This document shows, in pieces, positions 49,201-63,500 of a DNA stretch of 64,000 nucleotides. The stretch's first letter is position 1. Each line of letters starts with the position of its first letter. Source of the stretch: Trochalopteron elliotii (taxonomy: Eukaryota > Chordata > Aves > Passeriformes > Leiothrichidae); NCBI GenBank assembly GCA_024734555.1, contig JANPWX010000030.1, forward strand, positions 1,019,636-1,083,635, given 5' to 3'. The translations under genes were made by a program, and so were the position numbers. The notes beneath the pieces are model-generated. The model saw only the letters and a list, made by a program, of their open reading frames with translations, was not told the origin of the DNA and did no database searches.

Positions 49201-52200
49201 AACCCCAAACAGAACAACATTATCGACAACAGCAAAGTCCTGCCAGTAATGCATGATGAAATTTAACCTCATCTCAGCTGAATGATCTTGTTGCTCTGAA
49301 GAAGGCTGCCCTGGGTATATCACACAAAGGTTCTCAATAGTTCAGTTAGAAATATTCCTTAAAATCTTGCAGGTTCTGGGCTCTGCCTTCATTTGTCTGA
49401 GGTAAATACATGACTTTTGGCTTTTTTTTTTTTTTCCTATGAAAGGTCTTGCATGAGAAAAAATGTTCAGTGCTCCTTCTTGTGATCAGCATAGATCAAA
49501 GTCTTCTTGACCCAAGTTACCCTTTCCCATCAGCTGAGGGGGAGAGCTTCCTTGGGGCTGTGATTGTATGGCAGCCAGGACCTACTCTTTTTAACTGGTG
49601 CCATACACGTTTATCACAACATTGAACTGCTTTGGGCCAAAAAACCTTGTTGTAAATGCAAAACTTTATTTTCGTACTTCTATTAGATATTCCTGCAGTT
49701 CCTACAGAGGTGCAGAGGTTTTGCTGTGCTATCAAAGCCTGGGAAAAGGGGAGAGCAAGCACTGCCTGTAGTACTGTCAGGCAGCATCACTCACAGACAT
49801 TCACAGTGAGAGGGAATGAAGTCACAAACTCTTGTGTGAGATTCCAAGGAAGAGAAAGAGAAATTGTATCTGCTCTTTTTTAGAGATTCAATTAGATGCT
49901 CTTTTTGGGGGAGTGAGATTTCTAGGCCTCTTATAAATAGAAGACTGCATCTCAGCTTGATTACTTCAAAACAGCTTCCTGCAACCTCCCACTAGGAAGA
50001 TGAGCAATTAGTATAATCACAGCAATAAGTAAAGATGTTTAATGCTGAAACTTGCGTAACAACTTTTCTGCTCCTGGTTCTCCGCTGGGCTATAGGCAAA
50101 GAACAGTATAATGCACATTCCCACTGCTGAAGATGCACCATCCAACAGGTCTTCTTTGCTGGATGCAGTTAATTTGGTGCCAGTAAATGGTCTAGCAGAG
50201 ATGTGGGGTGCTGTGGTTAGGTGGAGGCCTTTAATTATGAAGCACAGTCATGCAGGTGGAAGTGTTGTGAACAAAATGGAAAGCAAAGGTCCTTACTGTG
50301 AGTCAATCTGCTGATAATAAAGATGCCACCAGAGAAGATTCCAGCTAATTTTCTGTCAGAAATATTCCAATAACCCAAGGTCAGGAAGTAGTAACATTTT
50401 TTTTTAAATCGGGGAAAAAAGGAATGAACTAGCCCCCTCTTTTGGCTAATTGGGAAACAGTAGCAGGCATTGGTATTGGCTAAATTGCAGGTCCTGAAGG
50501 TACTCCTCCTCTTACGCAGGAATCTGTTGTGCTCTCAGATACCATTTATCCATGTAGCCACTCGGCCTTGGCTGTAAGCAGATGTTATTTTTAAATGTAG
50601 GTGTTCCAGTCAAGTCAAGATTTTGCGTCTTAGGATGTAAGCTCCGTGTCTACAAACACTGTGCATCTACTAGTTCTACAGCTGATAGTATTTATTAGCA
50701 CAGGAACTTCAGAGATGTGTGCAAGATCCTCCTAGCACAGAATTTACAGGAGTAAATTACCTGTGGGAAGAATCTCCTGGAGACTGTTGTGGGTCTGGAA
50801 GGATCTTCTGTCACTGCATGGGAAGACACAATTTTATATAACATTTTTGTAAAGGGTTTGAGGAGAAATGTTTATTCTTGAAAGCCAAAGTATCTCTAAA
50901 ATTTAAGTCCACAGCTTCCTGCTACTGGAAAATGGCAGGGATTGGTGACAAAATTTAGACTTGACAGAAGCTATTTATGCTTTCCTGTGATATCCAGAAG
51001 TACCTGCAATGTTTTATAAGCAATAAAGACAGCAGGGTAGGCTAGTTTTCTACCTCTTTAGTGGAACTGATTTGAAAAAGCTAGTTACGCCTTGCAGAAA
51101 TTTTTTTTTTGGAAACTAGTCTTCTAATAAAATCCTCCCAAAATTTTTAAAAAATAAAATCCTGATATAAAAGTGTTTAAAAATTCTCCTCTTGATAAAG
51201 AGAAAAATACCCTTGTATTAATCACAACTTTCAATTATCTTTAAATGGATATGAATATACATGTAAGTAATATGATAATCCCAGAAGACACATCCTGTAA
51301 AATATTAATAGAAACTGACTAACTGAGTTATATAGAAATATAGATGTATATAATAAAGCTTTTGCTTTCAATTTCTCATAATATTGTCATTTAAAAAGCC
51401 ATTTATACAAATACAGAAAGATCTTTGTGCACTTAGCTACTGTTTTAGCACTTAGATAAAGTAGCTGTTTCCAGGAAAAGGGAAAAATTTCACTTATTTG
51501 AATTTTGGATTTTCTCACCGCGGTTATTAGTGACAGCGTCATTCTCGTGTCCTCATCTAGTGTTGGATCAAGAAATTATCACCTCCAGCTCTTTCCTCTC
51601 CCAAAAGACGCTACCCATTGATCTGCCAGCTGAATTCACCTGCCTCAGTTGAAAAGAACAAGGTTACTGAAGAATTAGTATTTGTACTGTCTAAGATTAC
51701 AGATGTAATATTGTTTGAAGTGGAAAAAAGCATGAGCACCAGGAACAGACTAGAAGTGGCTAATGTGGGCAGTGGGGTGCTGCCAGCAGGACTTGGTAAC
51801 CCAGCCCCACCTTTCTGACTTTGGCCCTGTGATTGGAAGTCCCCTGGCACTGGATCTCAGTGTGAACCCTGTGACTAAAAGTACTGACTCCATGTTACTC
51901 TTAAGTGAGCAAGCAGAGGCAAACAAATGTGGTGTCAGGGTAGAAAAGTTGGTGTAGGAAAGAGAAATAGGGTTAATAAAGAAAGTCAGGCTGTAGAAGA
52001 TGTCAATGTGGGCTTTAATTTGAGAGTTCGAGGACTAAAAATTAAAAGTAAAATCGTCCATCCAAAGTTTAAGGGATCACGTATTTAGAGATGTCACATC
52101 ATCTTTTTTGCAGTATTTTTCAGATTATCCATATCACAGTATGGATATTTACAGGATCTAATCCTTCATGCAAAAACTGGAATTAAAAACTGCATCACTG

Positions 52201-53438
52201 AGCTTCACAAACTCCCATAACTGAACTGCAGTCACCTCCAGACAAAAAGTGAGAAGTAAGGAAGAAAAAGTATGCGTATCTGAACTTGATAAGAAATACC
52301 TGAAAAGCAGAATGCCAGAAGTCTGGAATTAGCCCCAAGCTACCCAAGAAATGCAGGGTCTGTTTTATGATTTCAAAGAATCAGGACCTTGTGGAAGGAT
52401 GATGCTTTTGCCTCTCCTAATATTGCTTAGCCATATGTGTTTTGGGCAGCTTCCCAGCGATTGTCTTGAAAATGATGCCACAGCTGCTATCCCTACATGT
52501 TCTTAACCTCCTATCCAGGGAACTGTAACACCAAGTAAAGCAAATAAATGATAGTTAGACTTATTGTTCTAATCTAATTACTAACACACTCTTGCCTTCA
52601 CCTTCACCTCCATTTCCCTTTCCCTGCTCCCCAGAGTTTTTCCAAGCTATTCTTTTGGCCCAGTCCTGCAAATATATTTCTTTCTTCAGGATATCATAAC
52701 TCTCATTATCACCTGGCTGTTTTTCTTGGTTCTTGCTTTTTCTGCAGTTTCAGTGCTCAGGTTTCCCGGTTGTGCTTTAAAGGAAGAAGACTAAGACTCA
52801 AAGAAACTCTAATTTTGTTGTCTTGGAAAAGGGCAGATCCTTCAGTGCTTTGATCCTCAGCATGTGACACAGTTTGCAGTAGTCAGTGTGGGAACTTTAA
52901 CCACACCCAATTGCCAGGGTGCCCAGAAAACTCTGAACCAACTCATCTGCTGTGGGGTTACTGCATTGGCTTTCATCATGCCTTCTGCCAGGTGATAAAC
53001 AGCTCTTGGTGTGTCAGGGTACAGCTGTTGGCAACAACTGGGGATGGGTGATCTGAGAAAAGCCAAAGGTATGTCCTTTTTTTAGTGTTGTACTGGCTGC
53101 TTCATGTGTCAAGGATTAAGAACACTTTTATTGATCTGACTAACCTGTACTTGTCCATAATACCACCTGTGCTCCGTGTGCAGGCTTGGCAGTGAAGAGG
53201 GCCTTAACTGGGGAGGGGGAGGACTCTCATGAGGCATTGCCAAGTAGTTCAACCTGCAGGCATCACACTGCAAACTCTCTCATTTACCACTCCCAGCATA
53301 TGTGACTACATGCCAAAAGGTCTAGAACATTTTAATGATACAAAGCTCCTTTCACCTTTTATATCAGCCCTTGAAAACATTTAGGGGAAGAGTCCCCAGG
53401 ATTTTTAAACTGTCAGCTGTGTATTGGATTAACACACA
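46216..53438. other. Non-coding stretch
   Basis: A very strong acceptor-like tract ends at 47150 and is followed by 73 open codons on the plus strand (to 47369) with no recognisable domain and no polyadenylation support. A perfect minus-strand donor (AAG/GTAAGTA, about 46597) lacks an acceptor. A T run of 14 occurs at about 49422-49435. ACCGCGGT near 51519 is an isolated CpG-containing palindrome. Confidence 0.5.
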
Positions 53439-53466
53439 GTGTGTAGGATCCTGTGTGTAGGATCCC
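53439..53466 (+). repeat. 14-bp tandem duplication
   Basis: Two copies of gtgtgtaggatcc plus one variable base, head to tail. Confidence 0.85.
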
Positions 53467-55700
53467 CCCCATGGAGGACATTATGTCTGCGATGTTCCTA
53501 CTTGGCTTTTTTGCAGGCACTGGGCTGGTGAGTTCAACAGCCTCTTTCTAGTACTGCAGGAATTTTTGAGCTACCTGGTGGAAATATATTTACAGGAGTA
53601 GTAATAGATTTCTTTGGCACTCTCTATCATGGTTAGATTAAGCAGATTCAGAAATACCATGATGCATCATCACTTTCCAGGGGCAGAATCATCTGTTTGT
53701 TGAAACTAATTAAATGCCCAACATATTTCTAAGTTAGAGAGATGTTTCTTTTTATTTTACAAAAAAAAATTGATACAGTGATAGTGCGTGCATTTCAAAT
53801 GTTTGTGCTTTTTTTTCCCCTCACTTGACAACTTGGTAGTATTATTTAAGACACATCCCTATCTTGCAGGAAACAGACTGACCTGAAATTGTCCAGGTGC
53901 TGGGTCTTGCTGAGAACATTTTCATTAAAAACATGTGAAATGCATCATTGAAATACTAATCTACAATGACCTATATCTGATACTTTCCAAGTCAGTGAAG
54001 GCATTACAAGAAATTACCTTGAGCTTTATATTGGCCAGAATAGTGGTAGTTCATTGGGGCACTTAGAATGTCATGCCTAGACATACTTCATGGCAGAGTA
54101 GATGAAGGTAAATACCTACCTGCTTAAAAAGGTGGCTTTGATAAGGCATAAATAAACTTTTGGCTTGAAGAAGAGGCCAAACTGAGGATAGGTCTGTACA
54201 GGGGATGTGAAGCTTAATGGTTGGACTGTAGTGAAATTGTTATTGACCATTAGATTTGGGATTACCCTGGCAGCAGTTTCCTTACCAAGGAGTGATTCCC
54301 TCCAGAAGTCCATTCAGAGGCACAACTGGGATGTGTCTCTAATGTCTTGATATCTTTACCAGGTCCTGAGGCTATGAATCAAAGTAAGAGAGTGAAGTTC
54401 ATCAGTTTTTCTCCCTTGCTAAGTTGCAATTTCTCCAATATATTTGTCTCCATTCTGCACATGTTGGGCATAGTGCAGCTCACTGCTCTTTCTGCTGACA
54501 CTGATCCAGCAGCAGCTGGAGAGTGTCTAATCAGCAGTTCTTCTTCAGATCTGCAGTTTGGTGGCCCCTTGTAAATGTTGAGGACATTTGTTTCTCCTGC
54601 CTTCATGACTTGACAAAAAGAATCCCAGACTACATGCTGCTGAGAGGACATAGGATGGCTGCCATCAGTTTTATACAACTCAGTGTGTTCAACAGGGAGA
54701 GTCAATGCACTCTACATGATGCGTGAGAGGCCTTTGGAAATGGGCAAAAGAATTATGTGTTCTGGGGCATTTTCATTTAAACTACTGCTGGTGGGGATGT
54801 AGAAGGGCAGTGTTGTTTTCCACAGACCCATAATGGAGAAATGTGTGTTATTGCATAAGAGTGACTTGAGGTTTTCAGTTCTCAAAAGCCCAAGTACTGC
54901 ATTCCTGTAAAACACATAGGCCTTGAGTGGAAGGGAGGGGTGGGTTTCTGGGCCAGATCTAATACAGGGTGGTGTTGCTCATAGGTCAGAGTCAAATGGC
55001 AAGTGACAGACAAAAGGCATCTGCATTCCTCATTTCATACAGTGAAGAGGAATGCATTTCTGGAGCACAGATACCTACTTGCTTGAATTCATTATCACAA
55101 GAAGCTCCACAGTAAGGCAGGATGTAAATTTGATGCTCTAAGCCAGGCCATGAAAAGACATGATAGATAAAGGACAGATTATTTTTGCATTCAAGGTCAA
55201 GTGGCATTTAAAGAGCCATTCTGCAGACACAGTGGAAAATTACAGAAGCAGGATTTGTGTTGGCCACTTCATCCTTTTCAGCTCTACAGTAGAACTGGAA
55301 AGAGGTGAAAAAAGAGGTGAAAAAAAAAAAGGTGGAAAGCAGGAGTCTCTGCTCCCTGCTTGTGAATGTTTGCTTATCCTGTCAGCATTTCAGGCTTTTA
55401 TTACAGGTCTGCCATTTTCTCTGTAATTATTTTAAAGCCTGAGTTGTGTGGGATGTGAAGGTTTGTCCACTCTGAAAATTCAAATTTTGTTCTTCTATGA
55501 TGCAGAAGTGACGATGGGAAGCCGAACCCTCAGCCCCTTCTCTGGGTGCTGAAGTATTTCTCAACACTGACTGGAGAGACTTTCATGCAGAGAGATGTGT
55601 ATTCAGGTTCCCTGCTCTCCCAGTCCTTGGCCTTTTAACTGAGACTGCCAACAAATGATTGTTGAACACTTGCCAGGCAGCAGTAACTTTTAGTCCTCAG
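53467..55700. other. Non-coding stretch
   Basis: A minus-strand string at about 54117-54220 has a strong donor (CAG/GTAGGT) and one frame open across it, but the acceptor is mediocre and the peptide unknown. A purine-rich run with a repeated 'gaggtgaaaaa' lies near 55303-55345. Confidence 0.45.
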
Positions 55701-55773
55701 TTTATAATAATGCAAAATCAGTATTCTGCTGTCAACCCCTGGTTTATAATAATGCAAAATCAGTGTTCTGTTG
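55701..55773 (+). repeat. 42-bp-period tandem duplication
   Basis: The 31-nt segment at 55701-55731, beginning tttataataatgcaaaatca, recurs at 55743-55773 with two changes. The intervening nucleotides make the period 42 bp. Confidence 0.9.
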
Positions 55774-58700
55774 CTGGGAATGCCTTATTCATTATGGGCC
55801 ATGTCCAAATCACTTGAATGTGAATCTGTGGTGATGCACATCAGCTAATCTGCCAGAAATTGTCTCATAAAGGTGCAATTCACCATACTGGCAACCTGTA
55901 ATTTACGAAGTCTCCTTTTTCAGACCAAAGTACAGGTTGGCTTGTTCCAAGGAGGCTAAAAAAGATAAACTCCCAACCAGCAATAAAATTCAAGAGAAAA
56001 TGGATACCTAATTCTATAAAGCAATTCTGAAAAATCCCATCTGTTAATGCTTAAAACAGTAAATCTTCATAAATATTAAATTGATTCAAACAGCTAGCGC
56101 ATGCATGCTCTCTCTCTTTCATATTTTTCTTTTTTCATCTCATAGTTCATTTACTTTCTGTAAGGATGTGGGATTGATACCCAGGATTGGGACTGACCTC
56201 ATCCAGCTGTGCAGTAGTGTTCTGTTCCCACTCCCACCGGAGTCCTCTTGGCATACATACAATTAACCTCAGTTAAATGTTGGGTAAGCAATAGTGTGTA
56301 GGCAGCAGAAGAGCTCCTCTAGTTGTTTAGCACTCTGGCATCAGATGAGAATAAATACAGGGCATGACCTGGCCCTTCAGGGCACTGGCCTAGATCTAGT
56401 AGCATGCAGACTGAAGTTTTTCTGTGTAGCTGACACTGATTTGATGAGGAAACTGCCTGAATTCTTAACATAATAGTACAACCACTGGCAGGATTTCCCC
56501 AAGCTTATTTAACATAGATGTGTGTTTATGCACATGCACACATTCACATACACGCTGTTCTTTCAAGCTTGTAAAGGCTTTTGTGGAAAAAAAACCTTTT
56601 TGATAAAACTTTGATATAAAGGTGGAACCATGGAAACATGCTGTGGGCTGGATTACATTTGTCTTGGTAGTAAATCAATTGACTTGACTGGCCCTCTGTA
56701 AAGGAAAGTTTGGCCACTTATGAATTATAGATATATCTGTTGCTTTATATCTACTCATAAACATTTGCTTAAAGTGATTTAACATATGATTTTCCTTCAT
56801 AATTTGTAGAAATGGCTTCATACAGGAGTTTCTAGTTATGAAAGGTATCCAAAAGCAGTAATGTTTTTATGTCTGTAGTTTTCCTAGCCATGTGTAATGT
56901 GATTGTTTCCCTGTAAGTTTCACTCTTACTGTATAATGGGAAAATAGTTTCGGTGTTTCTTCATAATCATATGGAGAACATTTAACAATATATAATTCAG
57001 AGGGCACATCTCTGTGGAAACAGAACCACATACTTCCAGTATATGGCCACCAGGTCCAATACTGCATGAAGTGCTCTACCCTTAGGGCTGTTTCTTTCCT
57101 GCTTTGGGAGGGGGAAGAAGTGTTCTGGCTTGACTACAAATACAATTTTAATGCTCTAGGAAAAGATGGATTAAACAGTATGTTCCAAGATTCTTTGTCT
57201 TTCCTCATCCTTTGCTAGCTATGTCTCAGTGTTGTTAAACTGGTTCAAGTGCAAGAGATGAATTGGGCTTACTGGAGTCCCTTTTAACAGTACAAGAAGT
57301 ATACTGGGAAAAACCACAAAAATACATATAAGAATATCAACAACAAAAGTATTTGTACAGAGCTAAGCTTTATGTCAGGCTATATTGGTTTTCAAACGCT
57401 CTCACTTCCAGCAGGCTAGACTCCCTGCTGATTGTAGTGTAATGAAGTTTACATAAAGGAGGAAGTTAAATTTATTTCCATACCAAAAGACAGTGGGTTG
57501 AGAAAAATGTAAAGTCACTAAAATAATAATGAAACAGAAAGGGTGGAAGAAGAGCCCCCTGCAGCAGCCCATGTTAATTACCCTTGCAGCTGGGAGATCA
57601 ATTTGCATATATATTCTTTGAAGCCTGTCAGGTATGAATTGAACCACTGAACTGTTACATTTGATAATCTAGCTCTCCAAAGCATTTCTGCTAAAGATGT
57701 TATGTTTCATAAGACTAGTTATTTTTCCTGTCTCAGAGTAAAGAGCTGTACTTAATTTGTTCCTGTATAAACAGATCTATGTTTGTGGCTTCCTGGAGCA
57801 CCAGGTTAGCAACGTAATCTCATCAAAAGCATTGGTACTGCTGATTAAACATGAAAGAGATACAGTCAAATAGCCCTGACAACCAGTGAAAGCAAGGAAA
57901 TTAAAACTTAAAGCTAGTGGTGACAGGCATGACTCAGGGGATAGTTAATGTGTTATGGAGCTTTTCAGCTCCAGGACACATATTCCATTATGTTCTGTAC
58001 TAGTGGTGACAGAATTGTTGCCATCTGATGGCTGCTTCATGGCTGGAATGAACCTACTGTGTGGTCGCAGGAATTTTTGCAAGTCCATTTGTTTTGCACT
58101 AAATGTTAGTGTAGCATTGTGATGCCCATGCTGCAAAATTGTTTGCAGTGAATGGTAGCAGTTTACCACCTGTTGGCAGCAGTTTCAGAGGAGCATCAGA
58201 GATTTATAGAACTGTTGGAAAACCTGCTTCTCTCCTGAGTAATCTAGAGTTGCTTGACTGAAACCAGGAGAAATAAGGGCTTCCATGGAACAAAACCCTT
58301 GCAAAGGGAGAAACTGTGCATGAAAATGAATTTTACGCAGGAACAGGATATGAACTAAAGCTTGCTTGTTCTTGTTTGACAAAACTGTGAGAACTGTAAA
58401 CAGCAGATTTCACACAACTCAGATGAGCTCATGTTTTTAAACCTTTTTTCTTATAAACAATAATAACAATAAAACCCACAAAACCACCCCAAAAACCCAG
58501 AAGTCATACCTTATCTGAGTTCTTCAGAAAAACATATTACTTGTAACACGTTCTTTAGAACACAGATGAACCCTGACTCTTCAGATATTTCGTAGTATTA
58601 GATCTAGGGCAATACTATTCTGAAAATAATTGCATATAATATCGATGTAGGACAAATGTTCTATTAGCAGTGATCAAGAGCCTTAGCAACTTCTAAGAAG

Positions 58701-59478
58701 ATCAAAACCCAGTGCATAACAGAGTGTTGCTAGGTCTGGTGTGGGAGGTCGATGCTTTCCATGGTTTCACTCTGGACCTATTAACAATTCTGCTTTTCTG
58801 GGGTTGCTCCTTGGTGTGGTTGCCTTATCTTTTTTGCTTTCTGTGAGGAAAAGTTGCATACAGAAGTGCTTCCCTACCTGCCTTGACTGACATAACAGCT
58901 CATTCCAAGAGATCATTGCTTTCCCATTTCTGAATGGGAAGAGTTAGACTCAAGGATGTTCAGGTCAGGGCATGGTGTAGGGTAGGTGGAGAGTAAAGTT
59001 AGTTTGTGTGTCCAGTTTGCTTGAAATTAATAGTTTTAAATATCTAGTACTCATATGACATGCTTTTCTGGAAGATTAATTCTGAAGGTACATGAGAAAT
59101 ACTTTGCATTTTTGCAAAATTTAAGCACCGTTGGGCCCAAGGAGAATTTTAATAGTCCTTAGTGAACCATAGATTTGTTAGCTGACAAATTTAGTTCATG
59201 CAACTGGTTGTTGCTGGCAGTTAGAGAAGCTTAGTTACATTTTCTCTCTTCATTAACAATGTGAGAATCGCTGGAAAAATGGGACATTTGGGGCTCCCTG
59301 ATTGATCTAGGATTGAAACGAGAGGTTGATACTCGGGTCTCATGGAAAATTAGATGGGGTTGCATACTCGTGGTAGAAACTCAAAATATCTTACCCAAAG
59401 TCAGCTATGAATTGGAGTAATTTTATATCCCAGGGAGGACTGTCAGGATAGCATGTAAAATAATAGAGTTTTTCTTTG
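55774..59478. other. Non-coding stretch
   Basis: 56097-56108 (gcgcatgcatgc) is a strictly alternating purine-pyrimidine stretch, followed by a short (TC)n to about 56117. 58440-58500 has A-run/C-run sequence of a type common in bird genomes. No exon supported. Confidence 0.5.
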
Positions 59479-59501
59479 GAGAGAGAGAGAGAGAGAGAGA
59501 A
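59479..59501 (+). repeat. (GA)n microsatellite, about 11 units
   Basis: Uninterrupted GA dinucleotides. Confidence 0.95.
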
Positions 59502-60498
59502 GCTGTTCTTATTATTTATACCTCTCTACATCAGTATTACTGTATTTCCTCACTTGTATGCAGTCTTTCAAAATAAAAGAGGTGGCTGATATAATTTTAA
59601 TACTCTTTAATATCTTTAATATGACAAATCTCTTGCATGAAAGATGTTTATTTAATGATCATATATTGAAGATAAGCACATTCCTTTCTTTTCCTGGCAA
59701 ATAAAACTTCAGGTCTAAAATGAACTGCAGGCAGTTACAATGCAAACCATGCCTAGAAAAATAAACTGCTTCTGTATTAGCTTAAGCTCTTTGAGATTTA
59801 ATGAAGTCTTACATTTGTTGATCAAATGTGCAAAAGGTGTAGTGCAAGCAAAGCATTCAATTCATAACACGGAGAAAATTTTGTATAGCAGAAATCTTAC
59901 CTTACAATGAAAATATAGGTAATTACAGGCATTGAAGTTCAAGTCTTTTTGAAGGATGTGCAGTGAATTCAATAGTCCATATAGAACACCTAAGATGTAG
60001 AACTATTTATTCCCTTCCAATTTCCTTTATTTTAGCAAAAGAGGAATATGAAAGTAGTGTAAATGTAGAGAAGGCAGGATACACATCAGAAAAAAATTTG
60101 CTCGTGTTTTGAAATTTCTGTTGTTTATTTCCATTTTTAGAGATGCTCTTTGTTGGATTCCATCTGGAGCTTCTGATCCAGAATGATTCCATGCTTTTTC
60201 CCCCTGTTCTGTTAAGGTTTTTCTTGACATCTCTATCTAGTAGTTACTCCATCACACAGTGTCTTTCAGGTTTATTTACCTTTTAATTTTTTTTGTTGTT
60301 GTTGTATGCCATTTATATAATGTTTTGCACAAGTGTGATTCATATTTCTTTTTTGGTTGAATTTCAATTGTTCACAAATATTTGTTATTGGACTGGGTAT
60401 TTTGTAATATATCATCAGATAGGGCACACATGAACAGCATGCTTAATTAGTGAACTGACCAATAGTGTAATGAATATAAGTGAGTGAGCTACAGAAAG

Positions 60499-60501
<3 letters not shown>
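59502..60501. other. Non-coding AT-rich stretch
   Basis: Two overlapping minus-strand frames at 60007-60230 are short and unsupported. Nothing else seen. Confidence 0.55.
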
Positions 60502-60558
<57 letters not shown>

Positions 60559-60562
60559 TATA
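60502..60562. repeat. Compound (AT)n-(AC)n microsatellite
   Basis: About 22 AT units (to 60546) are followed by about 6 AC units (to 60558) and a short TA tail. The AT part is self-complementary. Confidence 0.97.
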
Positions 60563-63500
60563 CTAAGAAGGGTAGAAACCATAAAATTTTGTCTTTGGGT
60601 ATGTTTCTTAGCTGAAAAGTCTCTTTCCATTTAGCTTTCTTGCATGCTGAAGATTAACTAGAGGACACAAATCCCAAAGGGGTATATGAAATACAATACA
60701 TGTTTGATTCTGAGGTGAAGAGCTCAAGACAGCGTCAAGTTTTTCTGATATCCTCATGAAATCTGGAAAAAGATGAAATAAAACTATCAGCTTGAAGGTT
60801 TGTTCATTTGTTTTTTGTTACAATGACAAGGCACAGAGAGAATGTTAAGAAGCAGTGTTTAATAGGCATTTGCAAATAACCTTTACCAAGGGGAATTCAG
60901 AAGAAGGGAGGTCATCTGAAAACAAGACAACCTTGATAGCAAATCATGAGGCTTTGTTTGTTGAGTTCCTTCTTTCCCTAATGGTGACTACTTGTACTGT
61001 TGTTTATCCTTCAGGCCACAGCTGCTTTAACAAGGACACTTTCAGACTGAATTATGGGTGGGATTGTATAATAATAATAGCAATGATGAGAATGGTAAAT
61101 ATCATCTTGCCATTCTCTGCCAATCCTGTGTATTCTGAGCAAACACCATTATCTTTTAGGCCCACATAATTTCTTCCTACTTTTTAACTCTATAAAGTTA
61201 TTAATTTGTAAATTGATTTCACACTGTCACTGCAAATGTTGAAGACTACTACCTGACATCCCTTGCCACATTTCTATTTGTTGACCTCTAACTGGTGGTT
61301 GTGAGAGTGAAAAGTACTCACCCCTTTCTTGGTTGCCCTTCTGTCAGCTGATGCTGCAAATGTGGTAGGACTTTGGTTGATACCCACATAGTCAGGGTGG
61401 TACAGGACATATGCTACTTATAAATCATTGGGGTTCAAATATGGCATTGTGCTTTCCCCATCTATAAGAGAAATATTAATGCTGTGCTAAATTTTCAGTT
61501 CTGTAGTAATCTTGTGCAGATTCTATAGCAGCATTCTTTTGTTTAATGTTGGTGGGAAAAGCAGAGTAGAAGAGACACAAATGTTAAGGTCTGAACTTCT
61601 GCATCTCCATTTCTTCCAATTTAAGAAAATAAGACCATAAGATGAAAGTGCTAGAGGACAGGCTCACAAACAGCACTACAGAATTTTCGTTTCGAAAATG
61701 TGTTTGAGATACAGAAATTTTACATGTGTCAGGAGAAACTGGACAAGTAGTTGAAAGGGAGATGTACTGAGTGTCATTAAACAGGCAGATCACATCAGAA
61801 TCAGGAAATCCCCATAGCTGAAAATAGCTGGGAAAATATAATTTATTGTGTTGCGTTTCACTTTCTATGTTGTTTATGGTCATTGCTGTTGACAATGTTC
61901 TGGGTTGCATGGATGATTTGTTTGCACCAAAATGTCCAATGTATGTCCCAGAGTCTTCTCTGTCCCTCTAGTTTCTCTTCTGAAGCGTGGATACTCTCTT
62001 TGTACACTGTGAAGTCAGTTCCTTTTTTCCTCAATATTCTCAAGTAGAAAACAATTTCCATTTCTTTTTGTTCTGCTCTCCTGCTGTGTTCCATGTTTTT
62101 ATGAGCATTCCATTGAATTCTGCTTAAATTACTGTAACTGTTCTAAGTCCAGGATTAACTGATTTTACTCTACTCTCTCTATTTCCCATTCCCCAAATGT
62201 CATTTTTCTCCTTCTCATTCACAAAGGCGATTTAAACAAAACTAATTTTTTTTTTTTTTGGTAATGTGAACACCCTGTACTAATGCCTTTCCATTCAAGT
62301 GGGATTCATCTTTGATCCACCAGTTTTGGTTGCATGATATGGGATATAATTGTCTCCCTGTACGAGTACAGCTTTCATTGCTACACTTCATGTGCAGTAT
62401 ATCGACATTACTCACATTATAGTTCTCATAATCTGAGAAGTCAAACCTTAAGAGTTCAAGTTGGGAGTAGTTCAAATGCTGGAGTTAAGGTCAAGGATGT
62501 CTGAAATATGAGCAGGAGCTGAATCCCATCTATTAATAAGATTTTTCACACAAATTCCTCAGTTTTGTGTGGTATTTCAATTTTATTTTTCAGGAAAACT
62601 TTTCTCGGTATATTTTATGGGTTCAATTGACAGGTCAGGGGGGAAACTTCCACTAGTTCCAGAGATTAAAGAGCTTAACAGACTTACTAATGAAATTCAA
62701 GCTGGTGTGGGTTTTTTTGGCTTTTTTTTGGTTTTCTTTTTTCTCAGACATGGAGAGCAGAAAGAATAAGTCAGTGAGGTAAACAAAGTGGATTTTTAGG
62801 ATTTTTTTTAATGACATGCAGAGTGATAGTCTTAGGGAGTTCCAGAGATGATTATTTCATATGCTGAAACTCTGTCTGTACCACCTTGGATGAGGGCAGT
62901 GGTATTCATATCTCACCAAAACACCCTGATCTATACTCTGTTGGGATGGGACCTATGTGTTCAAAGACTGATGGGGAGAAGACTGCAAGTTGTTTTGTTT
63001 GCAGACTTCATGTCTAGCTCTCAGAAAGAACAGACACTACTACAGTTTCATCAAATCTTTAGGGTCTAGGTGTACTACAAAGGGCATGAAATTGTCTTTG
63101 AATAGAATTCAAAGATAAATGTATTGATATGTTTGCTAAAGATAAAACGTGAAGGTGTTGTGTAAAATCCTCACATGGGAATATATGTGTAAGATATACT
63201 GTTAAGCTGAGGAGGCATTATCAATAGATTTAGTGTTTATATTACTGTTCAAGCTTTCTGTCATCTTTCAGGCAATATTTAGACTGTTTTATGACATTTT
63301 GAGTATAGAAATTGTGCTTTGGTGTGTGAAATGTAGTCAGTACCTAGTTTCAGGTTTTAAGTTAGTGCTTGCAGCTTAATTATGCTTAATGTCTCAGAAA
63401 AGACAAGAATGCTCTCTGGTCCAGGAAGGAGTTAACCCAAATTTGAGAAGGGAGTTTAACAGAGCTATACAAAATATTACCTCAGTATTCCACTCCAGTC

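Noticed and set aside
54117..54220. Minus-strand pseudo-exon with a CAG/GTAGGT donor
   Set aside because: Poor polypyrimidine tract at the acceptor, and no coding-like third-position bias.
62595..62769. Acceptor followed by about 58 open plus-strand codons
   Set aside because: The second half of the frame is a T/G-run low-complexity region (poly-F/G translation) and no donor fits.
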